NCBI RefSeq assembly: GCF_029953635.1
Contig: NZ_CP124543.1
Coordinates: 434,001 to 498,000, forward strand
Reading direction: 5' to 3'
Source of the DNA: Halotia branconii CENA392
Lineage (GTDB): Bacteria; Cyanobacteriota; Cyanobacteriia; Cyanobacteriales; Nostocaceae
Length of the DNA: 64,000 nucleotides
Shown here: piece after piece, positions 48,836-58,418 of the stretch
How the letters are laid out: each line of letters begins with the position of its first letter
How positions within the stretch are numbered: the first letter of the stretch is position 1
Notes under the pieces: model-generated
Database searches by the model: none
What the model was told of the DNA's origin: nothing
The model's input: only the letters and a program-made list of their open reading frames with translations
Made by a program: the position numbers and the translations under genes

Positions 48836-51823
48836 CTACTTGTCTTCTTGGACAATTGCTGTCAATTTAGCTAGTGACTGAACCACCTCTACAGTTTTTT
48901 CTGATGTCTGATTAGCAATAGTTGCAACTTCTAAAATAGATTGGTTAGCGGCAGTTGAAATGATGTCTTGGTTGGCAGCTGTTTGGGTAAGTTCCTCAAT
49001 CAGTGCGTTAACTTGGGTGCTAATAGCGGTAATTTGATTGAGTTTTTCTTGAGCTGCTTTTGCTGTTTGAATCCCTGCGATCGCCTGTTCTTGTCCAGTC
49101 TGCACTAACGCCGTAACTTCGTGATCTGTGGTGTGAATTTCTCCAACCAAAGATTTAATTTTGGTAATATCACTATCCAATTGTTGCCCCAAAGCCAGAA
49201 TTTTTTCCGCTGCAAATTCTTGACTTGCTTCGCCAGTACGAGTAGCTTCCAGGGCGATTTTCATGGCATGAAACTTGATTTGTGCCACAGTCTGACCGAT
49301 TACAGTCACTTCTTGGTCAAGATTATGGGCAGGCTGTTCCAAACACTTAACTTTGGCGGCAACTTCCATAACTATGACTTGAATTGCAGAAATATAATCT
49401 GCAATTTGATATATGCTTTCTTGCCCATCTTGTGTTAAAATACTAAACTGCTGCTCTTGGTTGTCTGTTTGTTGAATACGAAGCAGCATTTGCCCAGTTA
49501 AATTAGCCAATTCTTGAATTTGATTGTAGGCAGATGTTACAGACTTCATCTGGGTAAGTGTTACAGAAGATAGAGTTTCCACAACAGCTTCACTATCTCT
49601 GAGCAGTTTTGACACTTGATGTTGAAATGCTGCATTATTTTGATGCTGTTGGTGGAAGGCAGATTCCACAGATGTATATGCCTGTTCTACTTGCTCTAGG
49701 AGCCTAGCATGGTCGAGAGCAAATCCTACCTGCATCGCTAACTGAACCACCAAATCAATCTCAGATTGCTGCCACTCCCTAGGTGTAGCACACTGATGGG
49801 CAATTAATAAGCCAAATAATTTTTCGTCTTTGAGAATGGGTGCAACTAAATTCGCCTTGACTGCAAAAGGTTCGAGTTGACTAATGTGACAAGCACTCAA
49901 CCCCGCTTCATAAATATTGTTGACAGCTTGAACTCGACCTGCTTGGTATTGTTCCACGTAGCCTTCGGCGAAACAAGGGTCTTTGATATTGGCTCGTAAT
50001 GCTTTAGGAAAACCGGGAAGCACTGCTTCGGCAATTACAGTACCGTACCAATGATCATCAAAGCTATAAACCATGACTCTGTCAGTACTCAGAGCTTTAC
50101 GAATTTCCTCAACGGTAGTTTTTAGCACATCTGCTTCGTTGAGCGATCGCCTAATTTGGCGGGTAATATCTCCTAGTAAATGAGTGCGTGTTCCTTCAGT
50201 ATCAATGCGCTGGAGCAATCTGGCATGGTCGAGAGCAAATCCTACTTGCATAGCTAACTGAGCCAGCAAATCAATTTCAAACTGCTGCCACTCTCTCGGT
50301 GCAGCACACTGATGAGCAATCAATAAGCCAAATAATTGGTCATCTTTGAGAATGGGTGCAACCAAATTCGCCTTGACTGCAAAAGGTTCGAGTTGACTCA
50401 GATGACAAGCACTCAGTCCCGCTGCAAAAATATTGTTGACAGCTTGAACTCGACCTGCTTGGTATTGTTCCACGTAGCCTTCGGCAAAACAAGGATCTTT
50501 GATGTTGGCTCGTAATGCCTTAGGAAAACCAGGAAGTACTGCTTCGGCAATTACAGTGCCATACCAATTACGATCAAAGCTATAAATCATTACCCTGTCA
50601 GCACTTAGGGTTTTGCGAATTTCATCAACGGTGATTTTGAGGACATCTTCTTCGTTAAGCGATCGCCGAATCTGACGGGTAAGATCTATGATTAATTGAG
50701 CTTTATCAGCCCTAGTATCCATTTGTTCTACCAGTCTGGCATGGTCGAGGGCAAATCCTACTTGCGTGGCAATTTGGGCGAACAAATCAATCTCAGGTTG
50801 TTGCCAAAAGCGGGGTGCAGAACACTGATGCCCAATCAATAAGCTAAATAACTGGTTATCTTTAATGATCGGTGCAATTAAATTTGCTTTGACTGCAAAT
50901 CGTTCTAATAAACCAATATGGCAATCGTTAAGGTTGGCTTGATAAATATCATCGATCGCTAAAACGCGACCTTGGCGGTATTGTTCGATATATCTTTCTG
51001 TAAAACAGGGATCTGAAACAGTCGCCCATAAAGTTTTTGGCAAACTAGGTGCTACAGCTTCTTCAACAAACGTGCCACTGCCACTAGAGTCAAAGCGAAA
51101 AATAACTACACGGTCTATTCTCAAAGCTTTGCGAACTTCTGCAACAGTCGTTTTCAGGACATCTTCTTCCGAAAGTGCTTCTTGAATACGACGAGTAATC
51201 TTCATTAATACCTGAGAGCGTTCGGCTTCAGACTCTTGTTTCCAGAGTAACTCTGGTAATTGCTGTTGCAGGAGGCTAATGTTGGCCTTTAAAGCGGCTA
51301 ATTCATCTTTGCCAGCAACACGAGATCGCGTCGTTACTTGCTCTAGACGTAACCTATTGACTAAAGCGGTAGAAATCTTGGCAGCAGACAAAACTGGACG
51401 CGTAGCCCGATTGGCTACAAAAGCGGCGATCGCTCCTGCTACTAAAGCGATCGCCCCAGCTTCCAGTAATAAAAATGATTTGTGTTTTTCTAATGCTTCT
51501 GCAACTGCGGTACTTGTTTGTTGTTCTGAAGTAATCTGCCGAGTAATAGATTGACTGCTAAAGTAGCTACCTGTACCAACTGCTACTACTGGGAACATAG
51601 TCAAAGCGATCGCCCAGGCAGTTACTTTTGACTTCAGGCTCCACTTTTGCTGCCTTTGTTGCTGATGCAAAATAGACTTTGAAGGACTTAAGTAACTTTT
51701 GGGATTTGTCACCCGTTCATTAATACTAGTCTGAGAATTACCAATCACGGTTTTGTCTGGGTTTTCAACAGAACCTTTGTTAGCGATATTACCATTAGAT
51801 TTATCAAAAGAAGGTTGAGTCAT
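48836..51823 (-). CDS. PixJ-like chemoreceptor with three DXCF cyanobacteriochrome GAF domains
   Basis: 995 residues. Two N-terminal membrane segments (about 66-88 and 117-137), a HAMP region (about 138-190), then three GAF domains. Each GAF has the DPCF motif and, exactly 28 residues on, the chromophore Cys of CH: C273/C301, C445/C473 and C617/C645, the spacing of DXCF cyanobacteriochromes such as TePixJ (from memory). VKANL(I/V)API follows each. The C-terminal 270 residues are the helical MCP signalling domain with long Ser/Thr/Gln-rich coils. Predicted blue/green light sensor for phototaxis with a bilin on each GAF. GAF2 and GAF3 are nearly identical. Confidence 0.9.
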   Translation of the reverse strand: MTQPSFDKSNGNIANKGSVENPDKTVIGNSQTSINERVTNPKSYLSPSKSILHQQQRQQKWSLKSKVTAWAIALTMFPVVAVGTGSYFSSQSITRQITSEQQTSTAVAEALEKHKSFLLLEAGAIALVAGAIAAFVANRATRPVLSAAKISTALVNRLRLEQVTTRSRVAGKDELAALKANISLLQQQLPELLWKQESEAERSQVLMKITRRIQEALSEEDVLKTTVAEVRKALRIDRVVIFRFDSSGSGTFVEEAVAPSLPKTLWATVSDPCFTERYIEQYRQGRVLAIDDIYQANLNDCHIGLLERFAVKANLIAPIIKDNQLFSLLIGHQCSAPRFWQQPEIDLFAQIATQVGFALDHARLVEQMDTRADKAQLIIDLTRQIRRSLNEEDVLKITVDEIRKTLSADRVMIYSFDRNWYGTVIAEAVLPGFPKALRANIKDPCFAEGYVEQYQAGRVQAVNNIFAAGLSACHLSQLEPFAVKANLVAPILKDDQLFGLLIAHQCAAPREWQQFEIDLLAQLAMQVGFALDHARLLQRIDTEGTRTHLLGDITRQIRRSLNEADVLKTTVEEIRKALSTDRVMVYSFDDHWYGTVIAEAVLPGFPKALRANIKDPCFAEGYVEQYQAGRVQAVNNIYEAGLSACHISQLEPFAVKANLVAPILKDEKLFGLLIAHQCATPREWQQSEIDLVVQLAMQVGFALDHARLLEQVEQAYTSVESAFHQQHQNNAAFQHQVSKLLRDSEAVVETLSSVTLTQMKSVTSAYNQIQELANLTGQMLLRIQQTDNQEQQFSILTQDGQESIYQIADYISAIQVIVMEVAAKVKCLEQPAHNLDQEVTVIGQTVAQIKFHAMKIALEATRTGEASQEFAAEKILALGQQLDSDITKIKSLVGEIHTTDHEVTALVQTGQEQAIAGIQTAKAAQEKLNQITAISTQVNALIEELTQTAANQDIISTAANQSILEVATIANQTSEKTVEVVQSLAKLTAIVQEDK

Positions 51824-51975
51824 CGATAAAACCTTGCCAAGATTGAATTGGCACAGCTAAATTGACTAGTATATTTTGCAAACAGGTGGTAAAAATTCCA
51901 CCTACAAAAGTATAAATAACTGGGAACGCAGGGGAGCAGAGGACAGTAAACAGTCAACAGTGAAAACTGATAACT

Positions 51976-52018
51976 GTCTATGCCTTATGCCCAATGCCCC
52001 ATGCCCCATGCCCAATAT
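51976..52018. repeat. short tandem repeat (CCCATGC units)
   Basis: TATGCCCAATGCCCCATGCC followed by CCATGCCCAATATC, abutting the stop codon of the hydroxylase gene. Preceded by GTCAACAGTGA-type words. Confidence 0.8.
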
Positions 52019-53277
52019 CACAAATGTTTTGCTAATTCTGGAGTTCGCCCTTTTAAACCAATCATTAATTTGAGCGTAAACACTTTCAACATAGGCACTC
52101 GCTGCATTACCCATAAACCCATACGACGAACTACTACTAAAGGTAAGAAATTGTTAGAAAACATCCGATCTAATAAATCTGTGAATCCTAAAATTGTTAA
52201 GTTTTCCCACTGCCGCCAACGTTCATAGCGCTTCAGTATCTTAACATTGCCAATATCTTGACCAGCTTTGTGTGCAGTTTGGATTACTTGCGCTAAAGCA
52301 GCCGCATCTCGAATACCCAAATTTAAACCTTGTCCGCCCACAGGATGGCAATTGTGAGCTGCATCACCAATTAATGCTAATCTTGGCAGAACATAGCGAT
52401 CGCTTTGCATCAGTTGTACTGGAAAAATAAAGCGATCACCTAGTAATTCCAATTTGCCCATTTGATTACCATAGCGGCGGCTAAGTTCTGTTAAAAATTG
52501 CTGATCATCTAAAGCACACAAGGCTTTGGCTTCTTCATGAGGGGCTGTCCATACAATCCGGCAACGGTTACCTGGCAAAGGTAAAATTGCAAACGGCCCA
52601 CTATTCCAAAATCTTTCGTAGGCAGTATCATTATGAGGTTTTTCTGGTTTCACAAAGGCGACAATGCAAGACTGCCAATATTTCCAGCCTGAGGTTTTGA
52701 TGCCAGCCCCTTGACGAATCGGCGATCGCGCTCCATCGGCGGCTACTAGTAATTTACTACGTACTGTCTGTATTTGGTCGGCAATTTTGATATCTATTAC
52801 TACTATGTCTTGCTGATATTTGATATTTACCACTTCTGCTGGACACAGATAAGTCACATTAGGACAATTTTGCACAAACTCTTGCAATGGTTGTAATAGT
52901 GCTTGATGTTCTGCTACATAACCTAATTCTGGCGTACCAATATCATTGGTTTTAAATTCCACCACATTGGGATAATCGGCATCAGACAGACGAACTTGGC
53001 GATATTTAGCAATTTGAGGTAGTATTTTGTCCCAAACACCAATGCCTTGGTAAATCAACGCCGAAAGCATGTGTACTGCGTAGGCTTGGCCTTTAGCTAC
53101 TGCCGCTGATGTTACTCTGGCCTCAATTAGCAGTACATTCAAGTCAGAATCTTTTAAGGCAGAGGCTAGGGTTAAACCAGTAATTCCACCGCCTACAATT
53201 ACCAAATCATAGTCGTATCCCCGGATGTCTGGGGAGAATTGCTGAGGGGGAAGTGTTTGAGTTAGCTGCGTCGCCAT
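52018..53277 (-). CDS. UbiH/Coq6-family FAD-dependent hydroxylase
   Basis: 419 residues. FAD-binding GxGxxG: DLVIVGGGITGLTLASALKD (about 25-45), the ATG/DG motif VAADGARSPIRQGAGI in the middle and the second FAD motif LALIGDAAHNCHPVGGQGLNLGIRDAAAL. It groups with aromatic-ring hydroxylases acting on quinone precursors. Cyanobacteria make plastoquinone, so the substrate is uncertain; a Synechocystis UbiH-like homolog exists. Single gene; the stop lies against a tandem repeat. Confidence 0.9.
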   Translation of the reverse strand: MATQLTQTLPPQQFSPDIRGYDYDLVIVGGGITGLTLASALKDSDLNVLLIEARVTSAAVAKGQAYAVHMLSALIYQGIGVWDKILPQIAKYRQVRLSDADYPNVVEFKTNDIGTPELGYVAEHQALLQPLQEFVQNCPNVTYLCPAEVVNIKYQQDIVVIDIKIADQIQTVRSKLLVAADGARSPIRQGAGIKTSGWKYWQSCIVAFVKPEKPHNDTAYERFWNSGPFAILPLPGNRCRIVWTAPHEEAKALCALDDQQFLTELSRRYGNQMGKLELLGDRFIFPVQLMQSDRYVLPRLALIGDAAHNCHPVGGQGLNLGIRDAAALAQVIQTAHKAGQDIGNVKILKRYERWRQWENLTILGFTDLLDRMFSNNFLPLVVVRRMGLWVMQRVPMLKVFTLKLMIGLKGRTPELAKHL

Positions 53278-53448
53278 TATTAAGACAAATTAAGCAATCT
53301 TAATTACTATTGTGACGCGATCGCCTAGTTCTGAGCAAGTAAAATCAAGTTGAAAATGAGCGAGAGCAAAGCTTTTTTACGTATTATGTCACTTTTTGCA
53401 CTAAAATCTGCCTTAAGTTCCATAAGGGAAATGTGATTTCAGGAAATT

Positions 53449-54321
53449 GTGAAAACAGGTACCCTTTTTTATAGGCTTTTTCAAGCCTCCCCCAGCATAT
53501 TTTTTGAATTAATCGATCAACCTGGAACTGATGCTAATAGCTATCAATTCACTTCCATCGAACTGAAACAACAAGCATTTCGTCTTGATGGGGTGTTTTT
53601 ACCAAAATCTAATAACCCTAATCAACCAATCTATTTTCTGGAAGTACAATTTCAGAAAGACAAGATTTTCTATCAGCGTGTCTTTGCAGAAATATTTTTG
53701 TATTTGCATCAATACCAAAGCATCAACGACTGGCGTGCAGTTGTAATCTTTCCCAGGCGGAGTTTGGAACCTGAAGAGACTAGACCGTATGATTTTTTAC
53801 TAAACAGTCCTTTAGTACAACGTGTATATTTAAATGAGTCAGGAGAAAAAGCAGATACTTCAATAGGTGTTGGTATTGTGCAGCTAGTTGTGGAACGCAA
53901 AAGTAGCACAGTCATCAAAGCTAGACAGCTAATTGAGCAAGCTAAACAGCAGTTGACAGATGCGCGTACTCAGCAAGAAATTATAGAATTTATTGAAACG
54001 GTAGTAATTTACAAATTTCCCAAACTGAGCCGCGAAGAGGTAGAAGCTATGTTAGGGTTGGATGCCATTAGAAATACCAGAGTTTATCAAGAAGCTAAAG
54101 AAGAAGGCAAGATTGAAGGCAAGATCGAAGGCAAGATTGAAGGGAAAATCGAAGGCAAGATCGAAGGTAAGATTGAAGGGAAAATCGAAGGTAAGATCGA
54201 AGGCAAGATCGAAGCGGTTCCTCGCTTGTTAAAGTTAGGGCTGAGTCTGGAGCAAATTGCTGAGGCTCTAGAATTAGAAATTGATCTAGTACGACAAGCT
54301 ACCACAAAACTGTCTTCTTAA
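53449..54321 (+). CDS. DUF2887/Rpn-family putative nuclease with GKIE repeat
   Basis: 290 residues from GTG 53449. The N-terminal PD-(D/E)XK-like domain is DUF2887 type: GTLFYRLFQASPSIFFELI, FRLDGVFLPK, IYFLEVQFQKDKIFYQRVFAEIFLYL. After REEVEAMLGLDAIRNTRVYQ comes a tail of nine GKIE units and the closing RLLKLGLSLEQIAEALELEID. Rpn proteins are linked to recombination-promoting DNA cleavage in E. coli; role in cyanobacteria unknown. The GKIE tract looks recently expanded. Confidence 0.85.
   Translation: MKTGTLFYRLFQASPSIFFELIDQPGTDANSYQFTSIELKQQAFRLDGVFLPKSNNPNQPIYFLEVQFQKDKIFYQRVFAEIFLYLHQYQSINDWRAVVIFPRRSLEPEETRPYDFLLNSPLVQRVYLNESGEKADTSIGVGIVQLVVERKSSTVIKARQLIEQAKQQLTDARTQQEIIEFIETVVIYKFPKLSREEVEAMLGLDAIRNTRVYQEAKEEGKIEGKIEGKIEGKIEGKIEGKIEGKIEGKIEGKIEAVPRLLKLGLSLEQIAEALELEIDLVRQATTKLSS
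54106..54213 (+). repeat. 12-bp coding tandem repeat, nine GKIE units
   Basis: Nine copies of GG(C/T/G)AA(G/A)AT(T/C)GAA, in frame. The third-position variants themselves repeat in blocks, suggesting stepwise duplication. Length change would keep the frame. Confidence 0.9.
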
Positions 54322-54324
54322 AGA

Positions 54325-54588
54325 ATGATGTATAAATTTCTTCAAATCAGCCGCAAGGAGGTGGAGACTATGTCGTTGTTAGACGCTATTAGACACACAA
54401 GAGTTTATCAAGAAGCCAAAGAAGAAGGTAAATTAGAGGCTAAACAAGAAGCCAAAGAAGAAGGTAAACTCGAAGTAGTGCCTAGGGTTTTAAAATTGGG
54501 GTTGAGTCTAGAGCAAATTGCTGAGGCTTTGGAATTAGACATTGAGGTAGTGCGAAAAGCCGCAGCAAAATCATCTTCAGATTCCTAA
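54325..54588 (+). pseudogene. C-terminal fragment of a second DUF2887/Rpn gene
   Basis: 87 codons that repeat the 3' end of the preceding gene: YKFLQISRKEVETMSLLDAI (compare YKFPKLSREEVEAMLGLDAI), HTRVYQEAKEEGK, LKLGLSLEQIAEALELD. It starts four bases after the preceding stop and lacks the nuclease domain. Best explained by tandem duplication and deletion; whether it is translated is open. Its stop overlaps the yebC stop by four bases. Confidence 0.75.
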
Positions 54589-55343
54589 GTAATACTCACA
54601 GTTAATAATTGTTCTGCCATTTCAAAGTTAGATGTGACATTTTGTACATCATCCAAAGCTTCTAGTGTATCAATTAACTTGAGGAGTGATCGCGCTTGTT
54701 CAGGATCAGTCACCTCAATATGATTACTGGGAATCCAACGCAATTCGGCATCAGTCACTTGAAAGCCTTGATCTTTTAAAGTTTGGTTGAGGATTTCTAA
54801 ATTTGTGACTTCTGTAAACACCTCAGCCATATCATCTTCAGTCATCTCATAAAAATCGGCATTGCCTTCGAGTGATGCTTCTAAAAGTTTATCTTCGTCA
54901 ATCACTCCCTCGACAATACACACACCTTTTTGCTCAAACATCCAGCTAACGCAACCTGTTTCACCCAAATTACCACCATTTTTACTAAAAGCTACCCGTA
55001 AATCAGCAGCTGTGCGATTGCGATTATCGCTCAATGCTTCAATCAAAATGGCTACACCACCTGGGCCGTAACCTTCGTAGCGAATAGCTTCAAAATTATC
55101 ATGATCGCTGCCAAAAGTACCTGCACCTTTAGCGATCGCTCGTTCGATATTATCATTGGGAATACCTGCTGCCTTAGCTTTATCAATGGCTGTACGCAGT
55201 TGAAAATTTCCTGATGGATCTGGTACACCACTTCTAACAGCAACAATAATTGCCCTGGAAAGCTGAGTAAAGGTTTTACCCTTTTTTGCATCTACCACCG
55301 CTTTCTGGCGTTTAATATTTGCCCATTTACTATGTCCTGCCAT
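54585..55343 (-). CDS. yebC: YebC/PmpR family regulator or translation factor
   Basis: 252 residues. Signature start MAGHSKWANIKRQKAVVDAKKGKTFTQL, NIERAIAKGAG, the YEGYGPGGVAILIEALSDNRNRTAADLR segment and ending with a V-T-S-N-F-E-M region. YebC proteins act as transcription regulators and, more recently, as helpers of translation through proline stretches (family knowledge). Full length. Confidence 0.96.
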   Translation of the reverse strand: MAGHSKWANIKRQKAVVDAKKGKTFTQLSRAIIVAVRSGVPDPSGNFQLRTAIDKAKAAGIPNDNIERAIAKGAGTFGSDHDNFEAIRYEGYGPGGVAILIEALSDNRNRTAADLRVAFSKNGGNLGETGCVSWMFEQKGVCIVEGVIDEDKLLEASLEGNADFYEMTEDDMAEVFTEVTNLEILNQTLKDQGFQVTDAELRWIPSNHIEVTDPEQARSLLKLIDTLEALDDVQNVTSNFEMAEQLLTVSIT

Positions 55344-55545
55344 AACCTAAAATTATCAACGCTATATTTCAAGATTAAGATATACACAGCTTCTACCAAG
55401 ATGCAAAGGCAAATTGGGGAAAATTATCAAGTGATAAAATATTAAATGTAAAGTATCGAGTTTTTGAATTTTCTATCTTCATCCTTAGTCAAGTCTCTGC
55501 CTAGTCTTAAACGCCAAAGTCGTAGTTATCAAATTTAGAGAATTA

Positions 55546-56913
55546 GTGAATTTTTTTAATCAACGTTATGTGCGGCTTTTTTTCACGCCCCAAAATTTCA
55601 GGAGAAAAAGAAATAAATTGCAATATTACCTTAGCCGTTTATTGCTGTTATTCCTAGTGATCATACTCACTTTAAGCGGATGTCAGGCTTTACGGAATAG
55701 AGTACAAGCAGATGAAGTAATTCGTGTGACTCTATGGCATGGAGTCAATCCACCACCAAATCGGGATCTATTGCAAAAACTTGTAGACAAATTTAATCAA
55801 ACCCATCCAAATATTCAAGTAGAGTCACTTTATGTAGGACAACAAGATCAACAAACGCCCAAGATTTTGGCGGCGGTAGTCGCAAATGCACCGCCAGATA
55901 TTTTGTGGTATAATCCGACAATTATGGGGCAATTAGTAGAATTGGATGCTTTAATTCCTTTAGATGAAATGCTGGCAAGTTCTCCGGTTAAAGACGAAAT
56001 TGACCCCACTTTATATACATCAATGGAATACCAAGGTAAAACTTGGTCACTACCATTTGCAACAAATAATGTTGGTATTTTTTACCGCCCAAGTTTATTT
56101 AAAGCCGCTGGAATTACTGAATTACCTCGCACTTGGGAGGAGTTTCGACAGGTTGCGAAAAAATTAACTCGTGATATCAATAATGATGGCAAGATTGATC
56201 AATATGGGATGTTTTTACCCTTAGGAAAGGGAGAATTTACAGTATTTACTTGGTTGCCATTTATGTGGAGTGGCGGCGGCGAATTGATAAATGGAGATTC
56301 ACAAACAGCGGCAGCAGTAGAATTGCAAGGTAATCAAGGAGCGATCGCAGCTTTAAAATATTGGCGTACTTTAATTACAGATGGTTCGGTTATTTTATCT
56401 AGCCCAGAACGGGGTTATGAAACAGATAAATTAATAGCTGGGAATGTGGCAATGCAATTGGGTGGCCCTTGGACTTTGGGACAACTTCAAGAAATGGGCA
56501 TTGATTATGATGTACTGCCGATTCCTGTTGATGAAGTTCCTGCTACCAGTGTTGGCGGTGAGAATCTGTTCTTTTTCAAAACCAAGCCACAGCAGCAAAA
56601 GGCAGCTTTTAAGTTTGCTGAATATGTTTTGAGTGAAGAATTTCAAACAGAATTTGCACTAGAAACTGGTTATTTACCAATTAATTTAAAGTCCCGCCAA
56701 AGTGAAAAATATCAGGCATTCGTTAATGAATTACCACAGTTAAAAGTATTTTTAGATCAGGCCAAATATGGGCGATCGCGTCCTTTATTTCCTGGTTATA
56801 ATCGGATTTCTGATAGTGTAGGTCGGGCAGTTGAATCTGTATTGTTGAGAAAAAAACCACCAGCAGAGGCATTACAAAAAACTCAACAACGCTTGGATTT
56901 GATTTTCAAGTGA
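55546..56913 (+). CDS. ABC transporter sugar-binding lipoprotein (family 1)
   Basis: 455 residues from GTG 55546. A basic N-terminus precedes the hydrophobic region LLLLFLVIILTLSGC, with lipobox LSGC at about residue 45. The solute-binding fold is evident: VTLWHGVNPPPNRDLLQKLVDKFNQTHPNIQVE, PFATNNVGIFYRPSLFKAAGI, MQLGGPWTLGQLQEMGIDYDVLPIP. Likely binds an oligosaccharide or glucosylglycerol-like solute. Permease and ATPase genes are not adjacent, which is common for cyanobacterial sugar uptake systems. Confidence 0.92.
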   Translation: MNFFNQRYVRLFFTPQNFRRKRNKLQYYLSRLLLLFLVIILTLSGCQALRNRVQADEVIRVTLWHGVNPPPNRDLLQKLVDKFNQTHPNIQVESLYVGQQDQQTPKILAAVVANAPPDILWYNPTIMGQLVELDALIPLDEMLASSPVKDEIDPTLYTSMEYQGKTWSLPFATNNVGIFYRPSLFKAAGITELPRTWEEFRQVAKKLTRDINNDGKIDQYGMFLPLGKGEFTVFTWLPFMWSGGGELINGDSQTAAAVELQGNQGAIAALKYWRTLITDGSVILSSPERGYETDKLIAGNVAMQLGGPWTLGQLQEMGIDYDVLPIPVDEVPATSVGGENLFFFKTKPQQQKAAFKFAEYVLSEEFQTEFALETGYLPINLKSRQSEKYQAFVNELPQLKVFLDQAKYGRSRPLFPGYNRISDSVGRAVESVLLRKKPPAEALQKTQQRLDLIFK

Positions 56914-57555
56914 TTAATTCTGAAATTGAGTTAATAACCAAGCACCAACTTGGCCTTGATTCATCTGACGAGTGCGACGCAAGGCATCATTTAGGAGTGA
57001 AATTGCCAAACCTGGTAATACTTGAGATTCGGTAATTCGTCTACTACCTTGATTTTCTACTGCAAAAGCCATAACTTGGACATTTCGCACATCCACAATC
57101 CAGTATTCTTGCACTCCTAAATCTTCATACATTAGCCGTTTTTCACCTTTATCATCAGCAAGTGAAGTATTAGCAATTTCTATTACTAAAGCTGGTGGTG
57201 GGTAAATATCTAAGTTAATAATAGAAGTGCCGTAAGGAATGACATCGGCATTTTCTCCAATGTAGTAAGAGACATCGGGTTGAACTTCTCGAAGCCCTGT
57301 TTTGCGGTATGTACAGTTATCTTTGCCATTTAAAGCAATATCTTTAAGGCTGGCAAATAGATTAACAGCAAAGAGAACAATCGTATGGTCACTAGCATGA
57401 TCATTTCCAACTGGTGGCATTTCAATCCTCATGCGTCCGTTGTAGTAGTAGCCTTTGGCTTTTTCGTGGGCAGGATTTTCGACTGCTTGGATATATTCAT
57501 CCCAAGTAGCTATTACCCAAGTATCAGCTGGTATTCTTGTCTGTAATTTGCTCAT
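56914..57555 (-). CDS. Uma2 family (DUF820) putative nuclease
   Basis: 213 residues. Core pattern: YYYNGRMRIEMPPVGNDHASDH, LREVQPDVSYYIG (Asp), PPALVIEIANTSLADDKGEKRLMYEDLGVQEYWIVD (E-x-x, K). PD-(D/E)XK fold, activity not shown. Convergent with the sugar-binding gene with no gap. Confidence 0.9.
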   Translation of the reverse strand: MSKLQTRIPADTWVIATWDEYIQAVENPAHEKAKGYYYNGRMRIEMPPVGNDHASDHTIVLFAVNLFASLKDIALNGKDNCTYRKTGLREVQPDVSYYIGENADVIPYGTSIINLDIYPPPALVIEIANTSLADDKGEKRLMYEDLGVQEYWIVDVRNVQVMAFAVENQGSRRITESQVLPGLAISLLNDALRRTRQMNQGQVGAWLLTQFQN

Positions 57556-57612
57556 GAGGATAATCTAGACGAGATCCTTAAAACTGATTATACAAGTTTA
57601 ATATTGAGTCCA

Positions 57613-58380
57613 CTAAGCTGATAAGGAAGGTTTAACTTGACCGAAACGGCGATCGCGTCCTTGGTAACTTAACAATGCTTGATGAAAAGCCGCGCGATCA
57701 AAATCCGGCCAAAAAATATCTGTAAAATACATTTCTGTGTAAGCCATTTGCCATAATAAAAAATTGCTCAAACGCATTTCGCCACTGGTACGAATCAGTA
57801 AATCTGGTTCTAAGATACCTGCTGTATAAAGTTGCTGTTCTACAAGATTTTCATTAATCTCTTCAAGATTAAGTTCTCCTTTTTGTACAAGTTCTGCCAC
57901 TTGACGACAGGCTTGAGTAATTTCGTTGCGACTGCCGTAGTTAACTGCAACAGTAAAGTGAATCGCCTGATTATTTAACGTTTCTAGCATTGAACGTTCA
58001 ATTTCTGTTTGTAAAGATTTAGATAGAGCCGATATATCCCCAATAAACGAGATTCTGACACCTTCTTGATGCATTTGCGTTAACTCACGGCGCAGCAGTC
58101 GTTCAAATAAAAGCATTAAAAAATCAACTTCTTCAGTAGGTCGTCGCCAATTCTCTGTGGAGAAAGCATAAGCTGTTAGCGCTTTAATTCCCCAATCTTT
58201 GCAACATCGCAATAGTTCTTTAAGTGTTCTGGCTCCTTGGCGATGTCCAGCAATGCGCGGTAATCCTCGACTGGTCGCCCATCTACCGTTACCATCCATA
58301 ATCACAGCTACATGCTGGGGTAAGTATTGAGGATTTAAATCGATTGGTAGTGTTGAGATTTGTCCTTTATTCTGTGTCAT
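57613..58380 (-). CDS. uppS: isoprenyl (undecaprenyl) diphosphate synthase
   Basis: 255 residues of the cis-prenyltransferase family: [28 protein letters not shown] (catalytic Asp), [19 protein letters not shown]-like [18 protein letters not shown] and [35 protein letters not shown]. It makes the C55 lipid carrier for cell wall and polysaccharide assembly. 38 bp downstream of the ferritin-like gene; probably co-transcribed. Confidence 0.96.
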   Translation of the reverse strand: MTQNKGQISTLPIDLNPQYLPQHVAVIMDGNGRWATSRGLPRIAGHRQGARTLKELLRCCKDWGIKALTAYAFSTENWRRPTEEVDFLMLLFERLLRRELTQMHQEGVRISFIGDISALSKSLQTEIERSMLETLNNQAIHFTVAVNYGSRNEITQACRQVAELVQKGELNLEEINENLVEQQLYTAGILEPDLLIRTSGEMRLSNFLLWQMAYTEMYFTDIFWPDFDRAAFHQALLSYQGRDRRFGQVKPSLSA

Positions 58381-58418
58381 TTGTTTTTTGTTCTTTATTA
58401 TTTGACTAATTTTCAGTG

